A DNA stretch of 64,000 bases, from the NCBI RefSeq assembly GCF_030296895.1, contig NZ_AP028022.1, forward strand, positions 1,364,001-1,428,000. Direction: 5' to 3'. The notes under the pieces are model-generated. The model searched no databases, was not told the origin of the DNA, and saw nothing but the letters and a program-made list of their open reading frames with translations. Shown here one piece after another: positions 47,804 to 57,787 of this stretch. Source of the stretch: Helicobacter felistomachi. GTDB taxonomy: Bacteria > Campylobacterota > Campylobacteria > Campylobacterales > Helicobacteraceae. Position 1 is the stretch's first letter; the number at the start of each line of letters is the position of its first letter. The translations under genes were made by a program, and so were the position numbers.

Positions 47804-48521
47804 GTTATGGCTCTTCACGCTCTGTGTGGGTTTGCTCTTAGGCGAGGCAAGCCATAGCTCTGCTGACCCCAACGGGGGGGGATCTTCCCTAACCCCCCGC
47901 ACCAGTGGGGAGGGAAATTCCCCACAAAAGCCTTTCCCTAGCCTAGAAACCCCCAAGGGGACAAATGCCCAATCCAAGCAGTTTTTGCAGTGCAACGCGA
48001 TTTTTGAATCCCGTAAGGCGGAGCTAAGTAACCAACTACAGCTCTTACAAGAGCGGGCATTGACTTTACAGAATTTGCAAGAGCAGACTCAAAGTCTGCT
48101 CGATCAACGCAACGCCAAAGTTGCCGCAAGGGAAAAAGCTTTAGACACCCGTTTAAAAGAATTTGAGGCCAAAGAAAAGGCGTTTAAGGACCTGCAGGCA
48201 CAAAAAGAAAAAGACCTCAAGAAGCTCATCGCACAAAACGAGAAGCTTTTAAAAGAGATTAAAGAGGGCAGCAACTCTAAGGTCGCCACGACTTATGCCA
48301 AAATGAAAGACTCTAAAGCTGCGCCCATTTTGCAAGACATGCCCATGGACAAAGCCGCCACGATTCTATCTAAGCTAGAGGCAAAGGACATGGGCAAAAT
48401 CCTTGCCAAAATGGACCCGGCTAAGGCGGCGAGTTTGACCGAAATGCTGCAAAAAGGCCCCCTTTTTAAAGCCCCGCCCCCACCCCCGCCCCCACCCAAA
48501 CCTAAAGATGAGGATGAATGA
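47796..48521 (+). CDS. MotE-like secreted protein with proline-rich tail
   Basis: A 241-residue exported protein. The start is GTG at 47796, with AAAAGG upstream and inside the end of the fliJ-like gene; a longer in-frame reading merely shadows that gene. Residues 1-22 are a signal peptide ([20 protein letters not shown]), then a low-complexity segment with a G8 run (47874-47881), a long coiled coil (about 85-170) and an MgtE-N-like repeat ([33 protein letters not shown]). The end is a run of eight prolines followed by acidic residues. MotE-type proteins are linked to motor assembly. Function here is inferred. Confidence 0.72.
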   Translation: MRRLWLFTLCVGLLLGEASHSSADPNGGGSSLTPRTSGEGNSPQKPFPSLETPKGTNAQSKQFLQCNAIFESRKAELSNQLQLLQERALTLQNLQEQTQSLLDQRNAKVAAREKALDTRLKEFEAKEKAFKDLQAQKEKDLKKLIAQNEKLLKEIKEGSNSKVATTYAKMKDSKAAPILQDMPMDKAATILSKLEAKDMGKILAKMDPAKAASLTEMLQKGPLFKAPPPPPPPPKPKDEDE

Positions 48522-49558
48522 TGAAGGTTGCTGTTTTGATGAGTGGAGGGGTGGATAGCTCTTATAGCGCGTATTTGTTGAAGCAAGCCGGACACGACCT
48601 TTTAGGGGTGTATTTGAGATTGCATGGCAAGGAAGAGAAGCACGCCCACTACATTAAAAACTGCGAGGCGGTGGCAAAGTTCTTAAAGATTCCCTTTGAG
48701 GTGGTGGATTTTCAAGAGGCGTTTTACGAAAAAGTCTATCAAACCTTCATAGACACCTACAAAAGCGGACAAACCCCAAACCCCTGTGCGCTGTGTAACC
48801 CCTTGATGAAATTTGGGTTGGGCTTAGAGTTTGCCCTAAGCAAGGGCTGTGAAAAAATCGCCACGGGGCATTACGCCCGCTTAGAGCAGGTGCGTGGAGT
48901 GCTAAGGATTAGGGAGGCCATGGATTTAAGCAAGGATCAGAGCTATTTTTTATACGCCCTGCCCCAAAGGGCGATAGATGCGCTCATCTTCCCCCTAGGG
49001 GATTTACTCAAAAGTGAGATCAAGCCCAAAGCCCTAGGGGCGATGCCCTTTTTGGGGGATTTACAGAGTTACAAAGAGTCGCAAGAAATCTGCTTTGTGG
49101 AAAAATCTTACATAGATACGCTCAAAGAGCATGTTGAGGTGGATTGTGAGGGGCTAGTTAGGGATTTGAGCGGACAAGTGGTGGGCACACACAAGGGCTA
49201 TATGCACTACACCATCGGCAAACGCAAGGGCTTTAGCGTGAAAGGCGCACACACCCCGCATTTTGTCGTGGGCATTGATGCCGCCAAAAACGAGATCATT
49301 GTGGGCGAAAAGCAAGATTTGGCCGTTGTTAACCTAGAGGCACAAAATAAATCCTTGCCCGAAAACTTTAAAGAGGGGAAATACTCAGTAAAAGTGCGCT
49401 ACCGAAGCACGCCCACTAAGGCACAAGTGCACCTAGAGGGCGACACCATTAAAGCCACCTTTGACGCACCCGTCTATGGGGTCGCCCTAGGGCAAGCCCT
49501 CGTGATCTACGAGGGCGATTGCGTGCTGGGCGGAGGGATCATCACCAAGAGCGCCTAA
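48518..49558 (+). CDS. mnmA: tRNA-specific 2-thiouridylase MnmA
   Basis: Thiolates U34 of tRNAs for Glu, Gln and Lys. The 346-residue product has the PP-loop [16 protein letters not shown], the first catalytic cysteine in [38 protein letters not shown], the second catalytic cysteine in [11 protein letters not shown] and GKRKGFSV. The ATG overlaps the MotE-like stop (ATGATG), so it is the last member of this plus-strand run. The convergent hypothetical gene overlaps its end by 4 nt. Confidence 0.96.
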   Translation: MMKVAVLMSGGVDSSYSAYLLKQAGHDLLGVYLRLHGKEEKHAHYIKNCEAVAKFLKIPFEVVDFQEAFYEKVYQTFIDTYKSGQTPNPCALCNPLMKFGLGLEFALSKGCEKIATGHYARLEQVRGVLRIREAMDLSKDQSYFLYALPQRAIDALIFPLGDLLKSEIKPKALGAMPFLGDLQSYKESQEICFVEKSYIDTLKEHVEVDCEGLVRDLSGQVVGTHKGYMHYTIGKRKGFSVKGAHTPHFVVGIDAAKNEIIVGEKQDLAVVNLEAQNKSLPENFKEGKYSVKVRYRSTPTKAQVHLEGDTIKATFDAPVYGVALGQALVIYEGDCVLGGGIITKSA

Positions 49559-49962
49559 AAGCGCCAATGGAAGCTGACATGGTAATCACTCTGCAACTCC
49601 GTGGAGGCGTTGCTGATGGGAAAGTAAACATTGACATGCTTTTGGCACTTGCCTACAAACCCGTCATACTGCCCCGCACGGATGTCTAAAGATTTATAAT
49701 TAGCTAAACGCTTAAGAATCTGCTCGGTCGCCAAAATTGCTTCCTGCACCGCCCGCTTCTCCAACAGCTGCTGCCGCCTTTTGGCGTTTGCCAAAGCCTT
49801 GACGCTCAGCACACTCAACTTCACGGGGTGCAAAGGTGCCTGCCGCCCTTCAGCGTACCCCACTTCTACATAAGCACCTAGACGGCTCACCAAAGCCGCA
49901 AAAATCAATGGCTTAAATGCCCCATTAAAACTCCTTTGTGGTAAAATAAATTTCGTCCACAT
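49555..49962 (-). CDS. Hypothetical protein, possibly surface or periplasmic
   Basis: A 135-residue protein that I do not recognise. The N-terminus is basic with a moderately hydrophobic stretch ([14 protein letters not shown]) that could be a weak signal. The middle is a helix-rich region ([20 protein letters not shown]), and the end alternates hydrophobic residues and closes with YHVSFHWRF, a terminal Phe like that of outer-membrane beta strands. It is divergent from the hof gene at 50018 with a 55-nt spacer and convergent with mnmA. I recall an uncharacterised gene next to mnmA in H. pylori too. Confidence 0.6.
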   Translation of the reverse strand: MWTKFILPQRSFNGAFKPLIFAALVSRLGAYVEVGYAEGRQAPLHPVKLSVLSVKALANAKRRQQLLEKRAVQEAILATEQILKRLANYKSLDIRAGQYDGFVGKCQKHVNVYFPISNASTELQSDYHVSFHWRF

Positions 49963-50017
49963 TCTAGCATGGGTAATCTTAGGATTTTGTGAAGGTGGTT
50001 TTCAAAAAGGCAAGATT

Positions 50018-51373
50018 TTGAAACGACTTTTAGCAGCACTTTTTGGCACTTTTAATTGTGTCCACGCCCTAGATTATAAAATCTCTGGACTTGGAGGCTC
50101 ATTCTCGCGCATCGGCTTTAACAACAGCCCCATCAACACAGCCAAAGGCATTTACCCCACAGGCAGCTATGTCACTTTGGTGGCTTCCTTGCAGCTGGGT
50201 GTCAATCTCTTGCCAAAATCTGTCAGCAATCATAAACTCAAAGCCGCCATAGGTGCAGAATTAGGGGATTTGGCCTACGACTCGACACAGACGCTCACAG
50301 ACACCAGCGGACTAGAAAAAGGGTTTTTGCCTGCTAACTACTACTACATGGGGCGTTGGGAAGGCTATTTTATGGACGCGCCTTGGAAACACTCCCGCTA
50401 TGAAACTGACATGCACACGCGCGACTTTGTGCTCCACACTTTGTATTTGGATTACAGCTATAAAGATCATTTTGGCTTTAAGCTCGGGCGTTACCGCAGC
50501 CGCGCCTTGTTTTTAAGTGGCTACAATCAAGGCATCCAACTTTTTTTACACTTCGGCGACTGGAGTTTACAATGGTTTAGCTCCTATGGACGGGCGCGCT
50601 CCAACATCCAGTATATCCGCGACTTCTACGCCCCCATTAGCTACAAATTCTCCGATGGCCAGCACATCAACTACGGCCTACACTCTTTAAGTTTTGTCTA
50701 TAGACACGACTACAAATACAACCACATCACGGTGATGCCCTTTGTGTGGTTTTACCCCAAGCTTTACACGGCCCCGGGGTTGCAGCTTGACTTTAAATTA
50801 GCCCGTGTCAATTGGAGAGTCCACACCCACTTTTATGCGTGGTTTCCCATTTATGACTCCTATATGGCACACAGATATTTTAGAAGCGCATTGGTGGGGA
50901 CAGACACGGCTAGCCTACTCGTCTACCAGCATTTTGACATTGCCAACCATTACAACTTTGGTTGGGGGGTGTATAAAAACTTTGGCAACGCCAGCGCGTG
51001 TATCGGCTGGACTGGTTTGCCCGTCCCCTTTGGCACCAAAGACAACACTCCTTACGCCAAAGCTTATTCTAATCTATATAACGCCAACTCTCTCACGGCT
51101 TTTGCTTATGTGGGCTTTAAGGTGCAAAACTTTTCGTGGCAACTTCTAGGCAAAATCATCCAATCACCCAGAGCCAACTCCAAAAGCCTCATGCTGACTT
51201 TAAGATATGACCTCAGTAAGCACATCCATCTCATGTTTAAAATCAATGGCTACGAGGTTACCATACATAGGGGTTATAAAGTGGGCTATTTTTCAGGCGG
51301 GTATAACCCTAAGTTTCAAGCCAACACACAAGATCGCAGCTATGTGATGACCTCGATGGGTTATGATTTTTAA
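50018..51373 (+). CDS. Hof-family outer-membrane protein
   Basis: A 451-residue outer-membrane beta-barrel of the Helicobacter Hof family. The TTG start at 50018 follows AAAAAGG at good spacing. Residues 1-18 are a signal peptide (KRLLAALFGTFNCVHA), and the mature part begins LDYKISGLGGSFSRIGFNN, a recognisable Hof N-terminus. Many aromatic-rich alternating strands follow (GRWEGYFMDAPWKHSRYE, WSLQWFSSYGRARS), ending in SYVMTSMGYDF with terminal Phe. Hof proteins are porin-like, but substrates are mostly unknown. It forms a tandem pair with the broken paralogue 48 nt downstream. Confidence 0.87.
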   Translation: MKRLLAALFGTFNCVHALDYKISGLGGSFSRIGFNNSPINTAKGIYPTGSYVTLVASLQLGVNLLPKSVSNHKLKAAIGAELGDLAYDSTQTLTDTSGLEKGFLPANYYYMGRWEGYFMDAPWKHSRYETDMHTRDFVLHTLYLDYSYKDHFGFKLGRYRSRALFLSGYNQGIQLFLHFGDWSLQWFSSYGRARSNIQYIRDFYAPISYKFSDGQHINYGLHSLSFVYRHDYKYNHITVMPFVWFYPKLYTAPGLQLDFKLARVNWRVHTHFYAWFPIYDSYMAHRYFRSALVGTDTASLLVYQHFDIANHYNFGWGVYKNFGNASACIGWTGLPVPFGTKDNTPYAKAYSNLYNANSLTAFAYVGFKVQNFSWQLLGKIIQSPRANSKSLMLTLRYDLSKHIHLMFKINGYEVTIHRGYKVGYFSGGYNPKFQANTQDRSYVMTSMGYDF

Positions 51374-51421
51374 GGGCGTTTATTATATAATTTAGCTTTT
51401 ACATAATCTCATAAGGGGGCT

Positions 51422-52776
51422 TTGTTTGACACAAAAAGTCCTGGCTTTTTTCACCTTTTTCTCTCCCCTTTGGCCCCACACCTGCAAGCCCTAGATTACA
51501 AAATCTCAGGGCGTGTCGGCTCATTCTCGCGCATCGGCTTTAACAATGCTCCCATCAATACAGACAAAGGACTTTACCCCACAGGCAGCTATGTAACCAC
51601 CATCGGGGCACTAGAAGTGAATGCCAATTTATTGCCAAAATCTGTGGAGAATCAAAAACTAGAAGTGGGGCTTGGGGGGGAGATCGGCGGGCTGGCTTAC
51701 GACTCCACTAGGGGTCTTAGAGATCAAAACGGAGTGCTTCAGCCAGCCAACTGGTATTACATGGGGCGTTGGGAGGGCTATTTAATGAACGCTCCTTGGC
51801 GGCATGTGCGTGAAGAAGACGAATCGCATGCTAAAAACTACATTTTATACAACGCCTATCTAAGCTACACCTACAAAGACATATTTGGGATCAAGGCGGG
51901 ACGTTACTTAAGCCCCGAAGCTTTGTTTTTGCGTGGATACAATCAAGGCTTTACCCTCTTTTTGCATTTGGTAATTCAAGCTTAGATGGTTTAGCACCTA
52001 TGGGCGGGGTTTAGCCAACATCCAGTTTATCCGCGACTTCTACGCCCCCGTGAGCTATGCGTTTAGCGATGGCAGACGGGTGAATTATGGCATGCACGCT
52101 ATAAGTCTAGCCTACACTACCAAGCACTACACCCTCATGCCTTTCTTTTGGTTTTACCCTAAGAACTTCAACGCCCCGGGCATCCAAGCGAGCGCTGTAT
52201 TTGAGCGGGGGCAGTATAAACTCCAAAGCGATGTCTATGCGTGGTTTCCCATTTATAGCCACGCTCTAGCCAAGACTTATTACAGGGGCAATTTGATCGG
52301 CACAGCCACCGCCACGTTGCTCGTGCGCCAAAGGTTGTATTACAAAAATTATTACGCTGGCTGGGGGGGTGTATAAGAATTTTGGCAACTCTAATGCCCA
52401 GTTAGGCTGGAATGGCTCGCCTGTATCCTTTGACACCACGGATGACACCCCTTATGAGGACGCTTACACCAACCTTTATGATGCCAATGCCTTAACCGTG
52501 CACGCCAGAGTGGGGGGCAAGTTTCGTAACTTCTCGTGGTATCTGCTCGGCAAACTCACCTTTGCACCTAGAGCCAACGCCCAAAGTCTAGGGATCACTT
52601 GCGAATACAACCTAGGCAAGCACATCCACTTAATGTTGCGTCTCAATGGCTACGAAGTGATGATGCATCGAGGTTATAAAGTCGCTTACTTTGGTGCACC
52701 CAATCCTAAATTTGCCCCCACGACACAGGATCGTAGTTATGTGATGACTTCGGTGAGTTACGATTTGGAGATTTAA
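51422..52776 (+). pseudogene. Hof-family outer-membrane protein, paralogue with several frameshifts
   Basis: A paralogue of the previous gene: DYKISGRVGSFSRIGFNN, MGRWEGYLMNAPWRHVREE and a C-terminal SYVMTSVSYDLEI correspond to it along the full length. Three to four lesions are visible: a probable missing base in the signal-peptide region near 51465, a missing T near 51969 and a missing A near 51987 (LHFGNSSLRWFSTYG when repaired), and one extra G in a G7 run at about 52362-52368 (AGWGVYKNF when repaired). This clustering is denser than in other broken genes of the window, so real decay is more credible here. The C-terminus lacks the usual terminal Phe. Confidence 0.82.
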
Positions 52777-52905
52777 CCCCTCAAGGGCGTTTAAGTTCTG
52801 TGGGGGCGTGTGTGCGTACCCTTGTTTGGACTGATCGTGTGTGTTTTTGAAGCCCACACCCCACCCACCAAACGTTGATTTAGCGTGTTTGTGGTTCAAC
52901 AAAAG

Positions 52906-53316
52906 TCAATGTTCTTTGTAATGCATTCTATCCAAAGCCGTTTGGGCAATAAAGTCTCCCATGTCTGCAGCCTTTTGGTAGTGTTCTTTAGCTTTAGCTA
53001 TGTCCTGCGCTCTGCCATGCCCGTATTCATAAATGACTCCCAAAGCGTGGTGCGCTCTAGCATCCCCCATCAGTGCAGCTTTTTGGAAGCACTCAAAGGC
53101 CTTGACAAAATCCTTTTCCATCTCTTGACCACAACAATACATGCCGCCTAGTTCGTAGTACCCCATAGCCTCCCCCGCTTCTCCTGCTTTGAGATAGTAT
53201 TCTGCAGCCTTTGCATAATCCTTGTTATGATAAGCCACTTTGGCCGTACTCAGGTAAACAATCCCTTCGGTGCCCCCATCGGCTTCTATTGGATTGGCTT
53301 CTTTTGTTTTAATCAT
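52906..53316 (-). CDS. Sel1-repeat (Hcp-like) protein, cytoplasmic
   Basis: A 136-residue protein made of tandem Sel1-like helical repeats: AKAAEYYLKAGEAGEAMGYY, FVKAFECFQKAALMGDARAH and IAKAKEHYQKAADMGDFIAQ, with the linking ELGGMYCCGQ and ALGVIYEYGHG. The start is set at MIKTKEANPIEAD (53316), with AGAGGAG six nt upstream. No signal peptide is present, unlike the secreted cysteine-rich Hcp proteins of H. pylori; only a few cysteines occur. Such repeats mediate protein binding. Function unknown. Confidence 0.82.
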   Translation of the reverse strand: MIKTKEANPIEADGGTEGIVYLSTAKVAYHNKDYAKAAEYYLKAGEAGEAMGYYELGGMYCCGQEMEKDFVKAFECFQKAALMGDARAHHALGVIYEYGHGRAQDIAKAKEHYQKAADMGDFIAQTALDRMHYKEH

Positions 53317-53395
53317 GAAAAACTCCTCTGTCATTTTTAACAAGTGGACTCTAATTCTACCAACTTTAAGGGCATTTTGCTCATTAAAATTTCCA

Positions 53396-54250
53396 TTAAA
53401 TTTCCCCAAAACGCCCCGAGCGCATGTCGGCCATGGCCTGTTCGATCTCCCTTTGGGTGTTCATGACAAAGGGCCCATAGCCGACTATGGGCTCATTGAG
53501 CGGCTCGCCTGTGAGCACAAGGACCTTAGCTTTTTCAAGGGCCAAAAGATCGATTTGCGATCCCCCCTTTTGGAAGGTGATGAGCTGCTCTTTGTGCGCA
53601 CGCTGCCCTTCTAACTCCAGCACACCATCGAGCACCAACATCAAGACATTGTGGCTTTTTGGGACCTCTAAAAGCAAAGCATCTCCGCTATGAACTTCTA
53701 AATCCCACAGGTTGATGGGAGAAAAGGTTGTTGCTGGACCCTTAACACCCCTTAGCTCCCCCGCAATGATTCGCGCCTTGCTTGTGCCCTCTAGGGCCAC
53801 ACTTGGGATTTCTTGCGCGAGGATCGTTTGGTATTTGGGGGAGGTTAATTTATGGGCTTTAGGCAAATTCACCCAAAGTTGCACCATTTCAAACACCCCG
53901 CCTTCTTTGGCAAACTTCTTAGAGTAAAACTCTTGGTGCAAAATGCCAGAACCTACTGTCATCCATTGCACGTCCCCGGGGGTGATCACCCCGCCTCCCC
54001 CGTGCGAATCCGCGTGCTCCACCTCACCGCTATAGGCGATGGTCACCGTTTCAAAGCCCTTGTGGGGGTGTGATCCCACCCCAAACTCCCCTCCGCCCCC
54101 TTTAAAATAGTAGGGCGCGTTGTAGTCTAGAAGCAAAAACGGGTCGCAATTTTTGTGTGTGTCGTGGTAACTAAACATCGAGGCGACATAAAACCCATTG
54201 CCCACCCAATGTTTAGAGGGTGCGTCATAAACCTTGTCTACTTGCTTCAT
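53396..54250 (-). CDS. Pirin family protein
   Basis: A 284-residue bicupin of the pirin family. The start is set at MKQVDKVYDAPSKHWVGNG (54250), with AAGGAGA upstream; a reading extended to 54421 looks non-coding. The metal site is visible in GVGSHPHKGFETVTI (His-x-His), the later HADSHGGGGVITPGDVQWMTVGSGI and LHQEFYS. Some pirins are quercetinases or regulators; the substrate here is unknown. It faces the FecA-type receptor region across a 281-nt gap (54251-54531) in which I found no gene. Confidence 0.9.
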   Translation of the reverse strand: MKQVDKVYDAPSKHWVGNGFYVASMFSYHDTHKNCDPFLLLDYNAPYYFKGGGGEFGVGSHPHKGFETVTIAYSGEVEHADSHGGGGVITPGDVQWMTVGSGILHQEFYSKKFAKEGGVFEMVQLWVNLPKAHKLTSPKYQTILAQEIPSVALEGTSKARIIAGELRGVKGPATTFSPINLWDLEVHSGDALLLEVPKSHNVLMLVLDGVLELEGQRAHKEQLITFQKGGSQIDLLALEKAKVLVLTGEPLNEPIVGYGPFVMNTQREIEQAMADMRSGRFGEI

Positions 54251-54531
54251 GATTCTCCTTTGACTGAACAAACCCTTGATAATTTTGGTAGCGCGTGGCT
54301 CAATCTTGATCGCGCAAAGTGAAAGCCCCAAAGCCACAAAATGCCCTGTGTGTTTATCCCTCTCTTTTAAAGCCTGATTGACACGGGACTTTTGCAAATC
54401 AGGGCGGGCTAAAACAACCAAGGTTGCTATTTTGTTCCTTTCGTTTTTTAGTAAGGCGGTTAAAAGTAGGGGCTTTTAGCATAAAATGCGTGCTTTGTCA
54501 AGACAGCGTCAAGGCGCATTGAGGTGTGCGC

Positions 54532-56862
54532 TTAAAACTCATAGCTCAAATACACGGTCACCGATCGCCCTGGGCCGGGTTCTCTGCCTGTGGGGCTGGT
54601 GCCAATGCCCCTAAAGTAGTATTTCATGTCAAAGAGATTATTCACCTGCAAACTGCCTGTGATTTTGTGCCGCCCACTTTGCCAAAACACTTGGCTTAGC
54701 TGGACATTCCACACCCAATACCATGGCAAGAGCCCCACGCTGTTGCAGCCATAGGTGGCCCCGTCGATGCTGTAGCCAAAGTTGAAACAAACGGTTTTGG
54801 GGGTGGCCTGGTTGAGAATGGAGGAATAAGACCGACTGTAAAAATAGCTAGAAAGCCCAAAAGTCGTGTTTTTATAGGTGTAGCTCATGTCAAAGATGAA
54901 TTGGTTGGGGCTGACATAGGGCAATCTCTTGCCTTTGAGGTTAAAGGGGTGATCGACGATGCCCTCAAAATAGCTAGGGTTGTCCTGCGCGTTGTTGGTG
55001 ATGCGTGCGTCTATGTAGGTGTAGGCAAGGTGCATTTGTAGCCCTCTGATGGGAGCGTAGTAGAGTTCCAGCTCCACACCCTGACTTTTGGCGTTGATGT
55101 CTAGGCTGTTGCTCCCATATCCCCCGCTGTAATAGTGGTGCGCGAGGATCACAAAATAATCTGCGTTAAAGCTTAGGATATTTTTGTAGGAATAACGCGA
55201 TCCCACTTCAAACTCGTTAAAAATCTGGTTGTAATTGGTGGAGAAAATGCTCACCGACTTGGCTTGAGGCGGGATGAAACTGCGGCGGTAATTAAAATAC
55301 ATGACCCAGTTTTCTAAGGGTTTATAGCCTAGATTGAAAGCGGGGCTGTATTGGTTGTCTGTCTTTTTAATGCTCTTAGAAAGGCTATAATCCCCATTGA
55401 TGGAGTTAACATTTTCAGGCAAGACTTTTTTGTAGTCCAAGAAAGTGTAGCGAAACCCCGGGATTAAAGTGAGTTTGCCTTTAAAAAATTCCATTTTATA
55501 ACTGGCATAACCCACAATGTAGTTGTTAAACATTTCCAAATTTTGGCTCGCCTTGGTGTCGTATAAAAATCCCGACATTTGGCAAGTGCCATTATTGACA
55601 GAAAGGCATTTGTTTTGCAAAAACCGAAACCACATGTCGCTGTTCATGTAGCGCATGCCCACTTTTAGCGTGTGCTTCATGTGCTTGGTGTGGAACACAA
55701 TGTTGGCATTAGGCGCAACGGCATTGATGAGATAATCGCGGGGGTGATCGCCAATGCTAAAGCCTTTGTAGTTTTGGTCGGTGTAAACGGGGCCTAGGTT
55801 GGGGTTTGTGTTGACATTTAAGAAATTCGAGTCAAATTGGAAATCCCGACTCATATCATGCCCATAGTAGGTGAGGGTGAAATCTCCGCCCACTTTAGAG
55901 GTGTCTCCAAAAAAGGTTTGATAAACTGCCCCCCAACGCATGGCCTTCCCGCTTTTGTCGTTGTTGGGGCGGTTATTTTGGAAGCGGTTGGTGTCGTAAG
56001 CTTGCACCCCCAAAGACCCCGGGTCGGTGAGGAAAAACTTATAATACTGGTAGTAAGCCGTGATTTTATGGTTTTCGTTGATTTGATAAAGTGCATCTAA
56101 GAGATAGTTTTGGATATTGGTGGGGCTATTGGCCCTAAAGCCTTGCCCTGTGATGTAGTTGGCCTGTGCCTGCACGCCAAAATGCTCGTTGATCATGCCT
56201 CCGCTTTTGAGGTAGGTGTTGTATAAAAAGTTGTTGGCTAGGGTTTTGATGAAAGGTTGCCCCTTACTCTCAGGCCCCACAAAGCCGCCATTGCTCGCCC
56301 GCCCCCACGCCGTCATGCGCTCAGCCACCTGGTTTTGCCATTTATAGGGGATGGGCTTGGTGATGATGTTGATCACGCCCCCAAAGGCGTTAGGCCCATA
56401 CTGCACACTCTCCCCGCCTTTAATCACGCTGATGCGATCGACCGATTGAAAAGTTACGGGGAAAATGGGCATGCCAATATCCACATAGGGGGCAACATAC
56501 ACGGGGATGCCATTGACTAAAATCATCCCTGTATTGCTGTGCCCCGAGCCCCCGCCCCCAAAGCCGCGCACCGAGAAACTAGGCACGGCCCCAATGCCCG
56601 TGGCGTTTCTAATATGCACACCGGGGACATTTTGCAGGGCTTCTTCAATGCTTTGGTTGGCCTGCTGGGTGAGCTGTTTATGTGAAATGACGGTTTGGCT
56701 GCCTAAATAATTTTTCACTTCTTCACTGCGCCAACTTTTTGGAGCTTCCTCATTCAAAACCCGACCCGTGGTTTCTACCCTTTGCAAGCGGTGGGTTTTG
56801 ATCGCCCATAAGGGCACGCACGCACACACAAATAAAATAAAACTGCTTCTACACATCATCAT
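54532..56862 (-). CDS. TonB-dependent outer-membrane receptor, FecA-like
   Basis: A 776-residue TonB-dependent receptor. A signal peptide (SSFILFVCACVPLWA) is followed by a plug domain with IEEALQNVPGVHIRNATGIG, FSVRGFGG, RISVIKGGESVQYGPNAFGG and INIITK. The rest is a 22-strand barrel ending in SVTVYLSYEF with terminal Phe. The plug signature and length fit the Fe(III)-dicitrate receptor (FecA) branch, several of which exist in Helicobacter and one of which is nickel-regulated. The ligand cannot be read from sequence. An AT-rich dyad resembling a Fur site lies 30 nt upstream of the start. Confidence 0.88.
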   Translation of the reverse strand: MMMCRSSFILFVCACVPLWAIKTHRLQRVETTGRVLNEEAPKSWRSEEVKNYLGSQTVISHKQLTQQANQSIEEALQNVPGVHIRNATGIGAVPSFSVRGFGGGGSGHSNTGMILVNGIPVYVAPYVDIGMPIFPVTFQSVDRISVIKGGESVQYGPNAFGGVINIITKPIPYKWQNQVAERMTAWGRASNGGFVGPESKGQPFIKTLANNFLYNTYLKSGGMINEHFGVQAQANYITGQGFRANSPTNIQNYLLDALYQINENHKITAYYQYYKFFLTDPGSLGVQAYDTNRFQNNRPNNDKSGKAMRWGAVYQTFFGDTSKVGGDFTLTYYGHDMSRDFQFDSNFLNVNTNPNLGPVYTDQNYKGFSIGDHPRDYLINAVAPNANIVFHTKHMKHTLKVGMRYMNSDMWFRFLQNKCLSVNNGTCQMSGFLYDTKASQNLEMFNNYIVGYASYKMEFFKGKLTLIPGFRYTFLDYKKVLPENVNSINGDYSLSKSIKKTDNQYSPAFNLGYKPLENWVMYFNYRRSFIPPQAKSVSIFSTNYNQIFNEFEVGSRYSYKNILSFNADYFVILAHHYYSGGYGSNSLDINAKSQGVELELYYAPIRGLQMHLAYTYIDARITNNAQDNPSYFEGIVDHPFNLKGKRLPYVSPNQFIFDMSYTYKNTTFGLSSYFYSRSYSSILNQATPKTVCFNFGYSIDGATYGCNSVGLLPWYWVWNVQLSQVFWQSGRHKITGSLQVNNLFDMKYYFRGIGTSPTGREPGPGRSVTVYLSYEF

Positions 56863-56891
56863 CCTTTGCTAAAAGGCGCTATTCTATAAAA

Positions 56892-56908
56892 ATAATTATA
56901 AGAATTAT
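56892..56908. promoter_or_regulatory. Candidate Fur-type operator (inverted repeat)
   Basis: A perfect inverted repeat ATAATT-5nt-AATTAT lies inside a very AT-rich stretch (56881-56925), 30 nt upstream of the FecA-like start and about 125 nt from the divergent OMP gene. It resembles Fur sites (AATAAT/ATTATT halves), although the match is loose. NikR is an alternative because nickel and iron receptors look alike here. Confidence 0.4.
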
Positions 56909-57032
56909 ATTAAAAATTAAAGTATGGGATTGCACCACATTTGGGTTGAAAAAGCCCCTTAAAGTGTTCTAAAAATTAACAAGAACTCAAAGGATTTGGC
57001 TAAACTAGAGCATTTATGTAAGAGGAATGCCC

Positions 57033-57740
57033 ATGTGGCAGTTTAACACAAAACGCCTCATCCATCTCGTGGGTTTGGTGTTCAATCTTTTACCCTTGTG
57101 TGCGGAAAATAAGGGCTGGTATTTGAGTTTTGGCCCGCAATTTAGCCTCGTCAGAAGCAATGCGCTTGTGTCGCAAAACATGGATTTTATTGTGATCAAG
57201 GATCGCAGGGAGCTACAAGATAGTGTGGCCCCTATGGGTGGGGGCAATGTGCGTTTAGGGTTTAAACATTTCTTTGGGCAGAATAAGCAGATCGGACTGC
57301 GCTATTATTTTAATTTTGGGGGCAATGGCGGGTCGTGGGTTTCGCAATTTGTCTATGGCTTGGGGGTAGATGCCATGCTAAATTTTATGGAGAAAAAATG
57401 GAGAGGGCAAAATTTCACCTTTGGGGGGTTTGTGGGCTTGCTCTTTAGCGTGCAAACTTGGCAAACAGGGGCGGCCTTGGCGTTTCAAGAGGAGCTTACG
57501 GCGGATTTAGGCAGGGGTTTTACACGTAAGACCTACCCCGTGCAGTTTCAATTACCCCTAAACATTGGCTTGCGTTTAAACTTTGACAAACACCAAGGGC
57601 TAGACTTAGGAATCGTGATGCCCTTTTTATACTTCCCCCTTGCCCGCTACGCTAAGGACTTGAACCACAATAAAGACAGCGCTACCCTAACCGTGCACCG
57701 AGATTTTTCGGTGTACCTCAACTACACCTATGCGTTTTAG
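57033..57740 (+). CDS. Small outer-membrane protein (Hop/Hor-like)
   Basis: A 235-residue exported beta-barrel. The ATG at 57033 is chosen because AGAGG lies 7 nt upstream, whereas the ATG at 57027 is too close. Residues 1-24 are a signal peptide (LIHLVGLVFNLLPLCAE). The mature part starts NKGWYLSFGPQFSLV and contains short strands separated by Gly/Asn turns (RYYFNFGGNGGSW), and ends RDFSVYLNYTYAF with terminal Phe, as in Helicobacter Hop/Hor proteins. It is upstream of fliW-murG. Ligand and exact subfamily are unknown. Confidence 0.82.
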   Translation: MWQFNTKRLIHLVGLVFNLLPLCAENKGWYLSFGPQFSLVRSNALVSQNMDFIVIKDRRELQDSVAPMGGGNVRLGFKHFFGQNKQIGLRYYFNFGGNGGSWVSQFVYGLGVDAMLNFMEKKWRGQNFTFGGFVGLLFSVQTWQTGAALAFQEELTADLGRGFTRKTYPVQFQLPLNIGLRLNFDKHQGLDLGIVMPFLYFPLARYAKDLNHNKDSATLTVHRDFSVYLNYTYAF

Positions 57741-57787
57741 TGGAACAGGTTTTGCTAGGTTAGGGCATATTTTGCCAAAGGAAGCCC

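Noticed and set aside
54251-54421. Upstream extension of the pirin gene to 54421
   Set aside because: The ribosome site and conserved N-terminus place the start at 54250, and the extension is compositionally unlike pirin.
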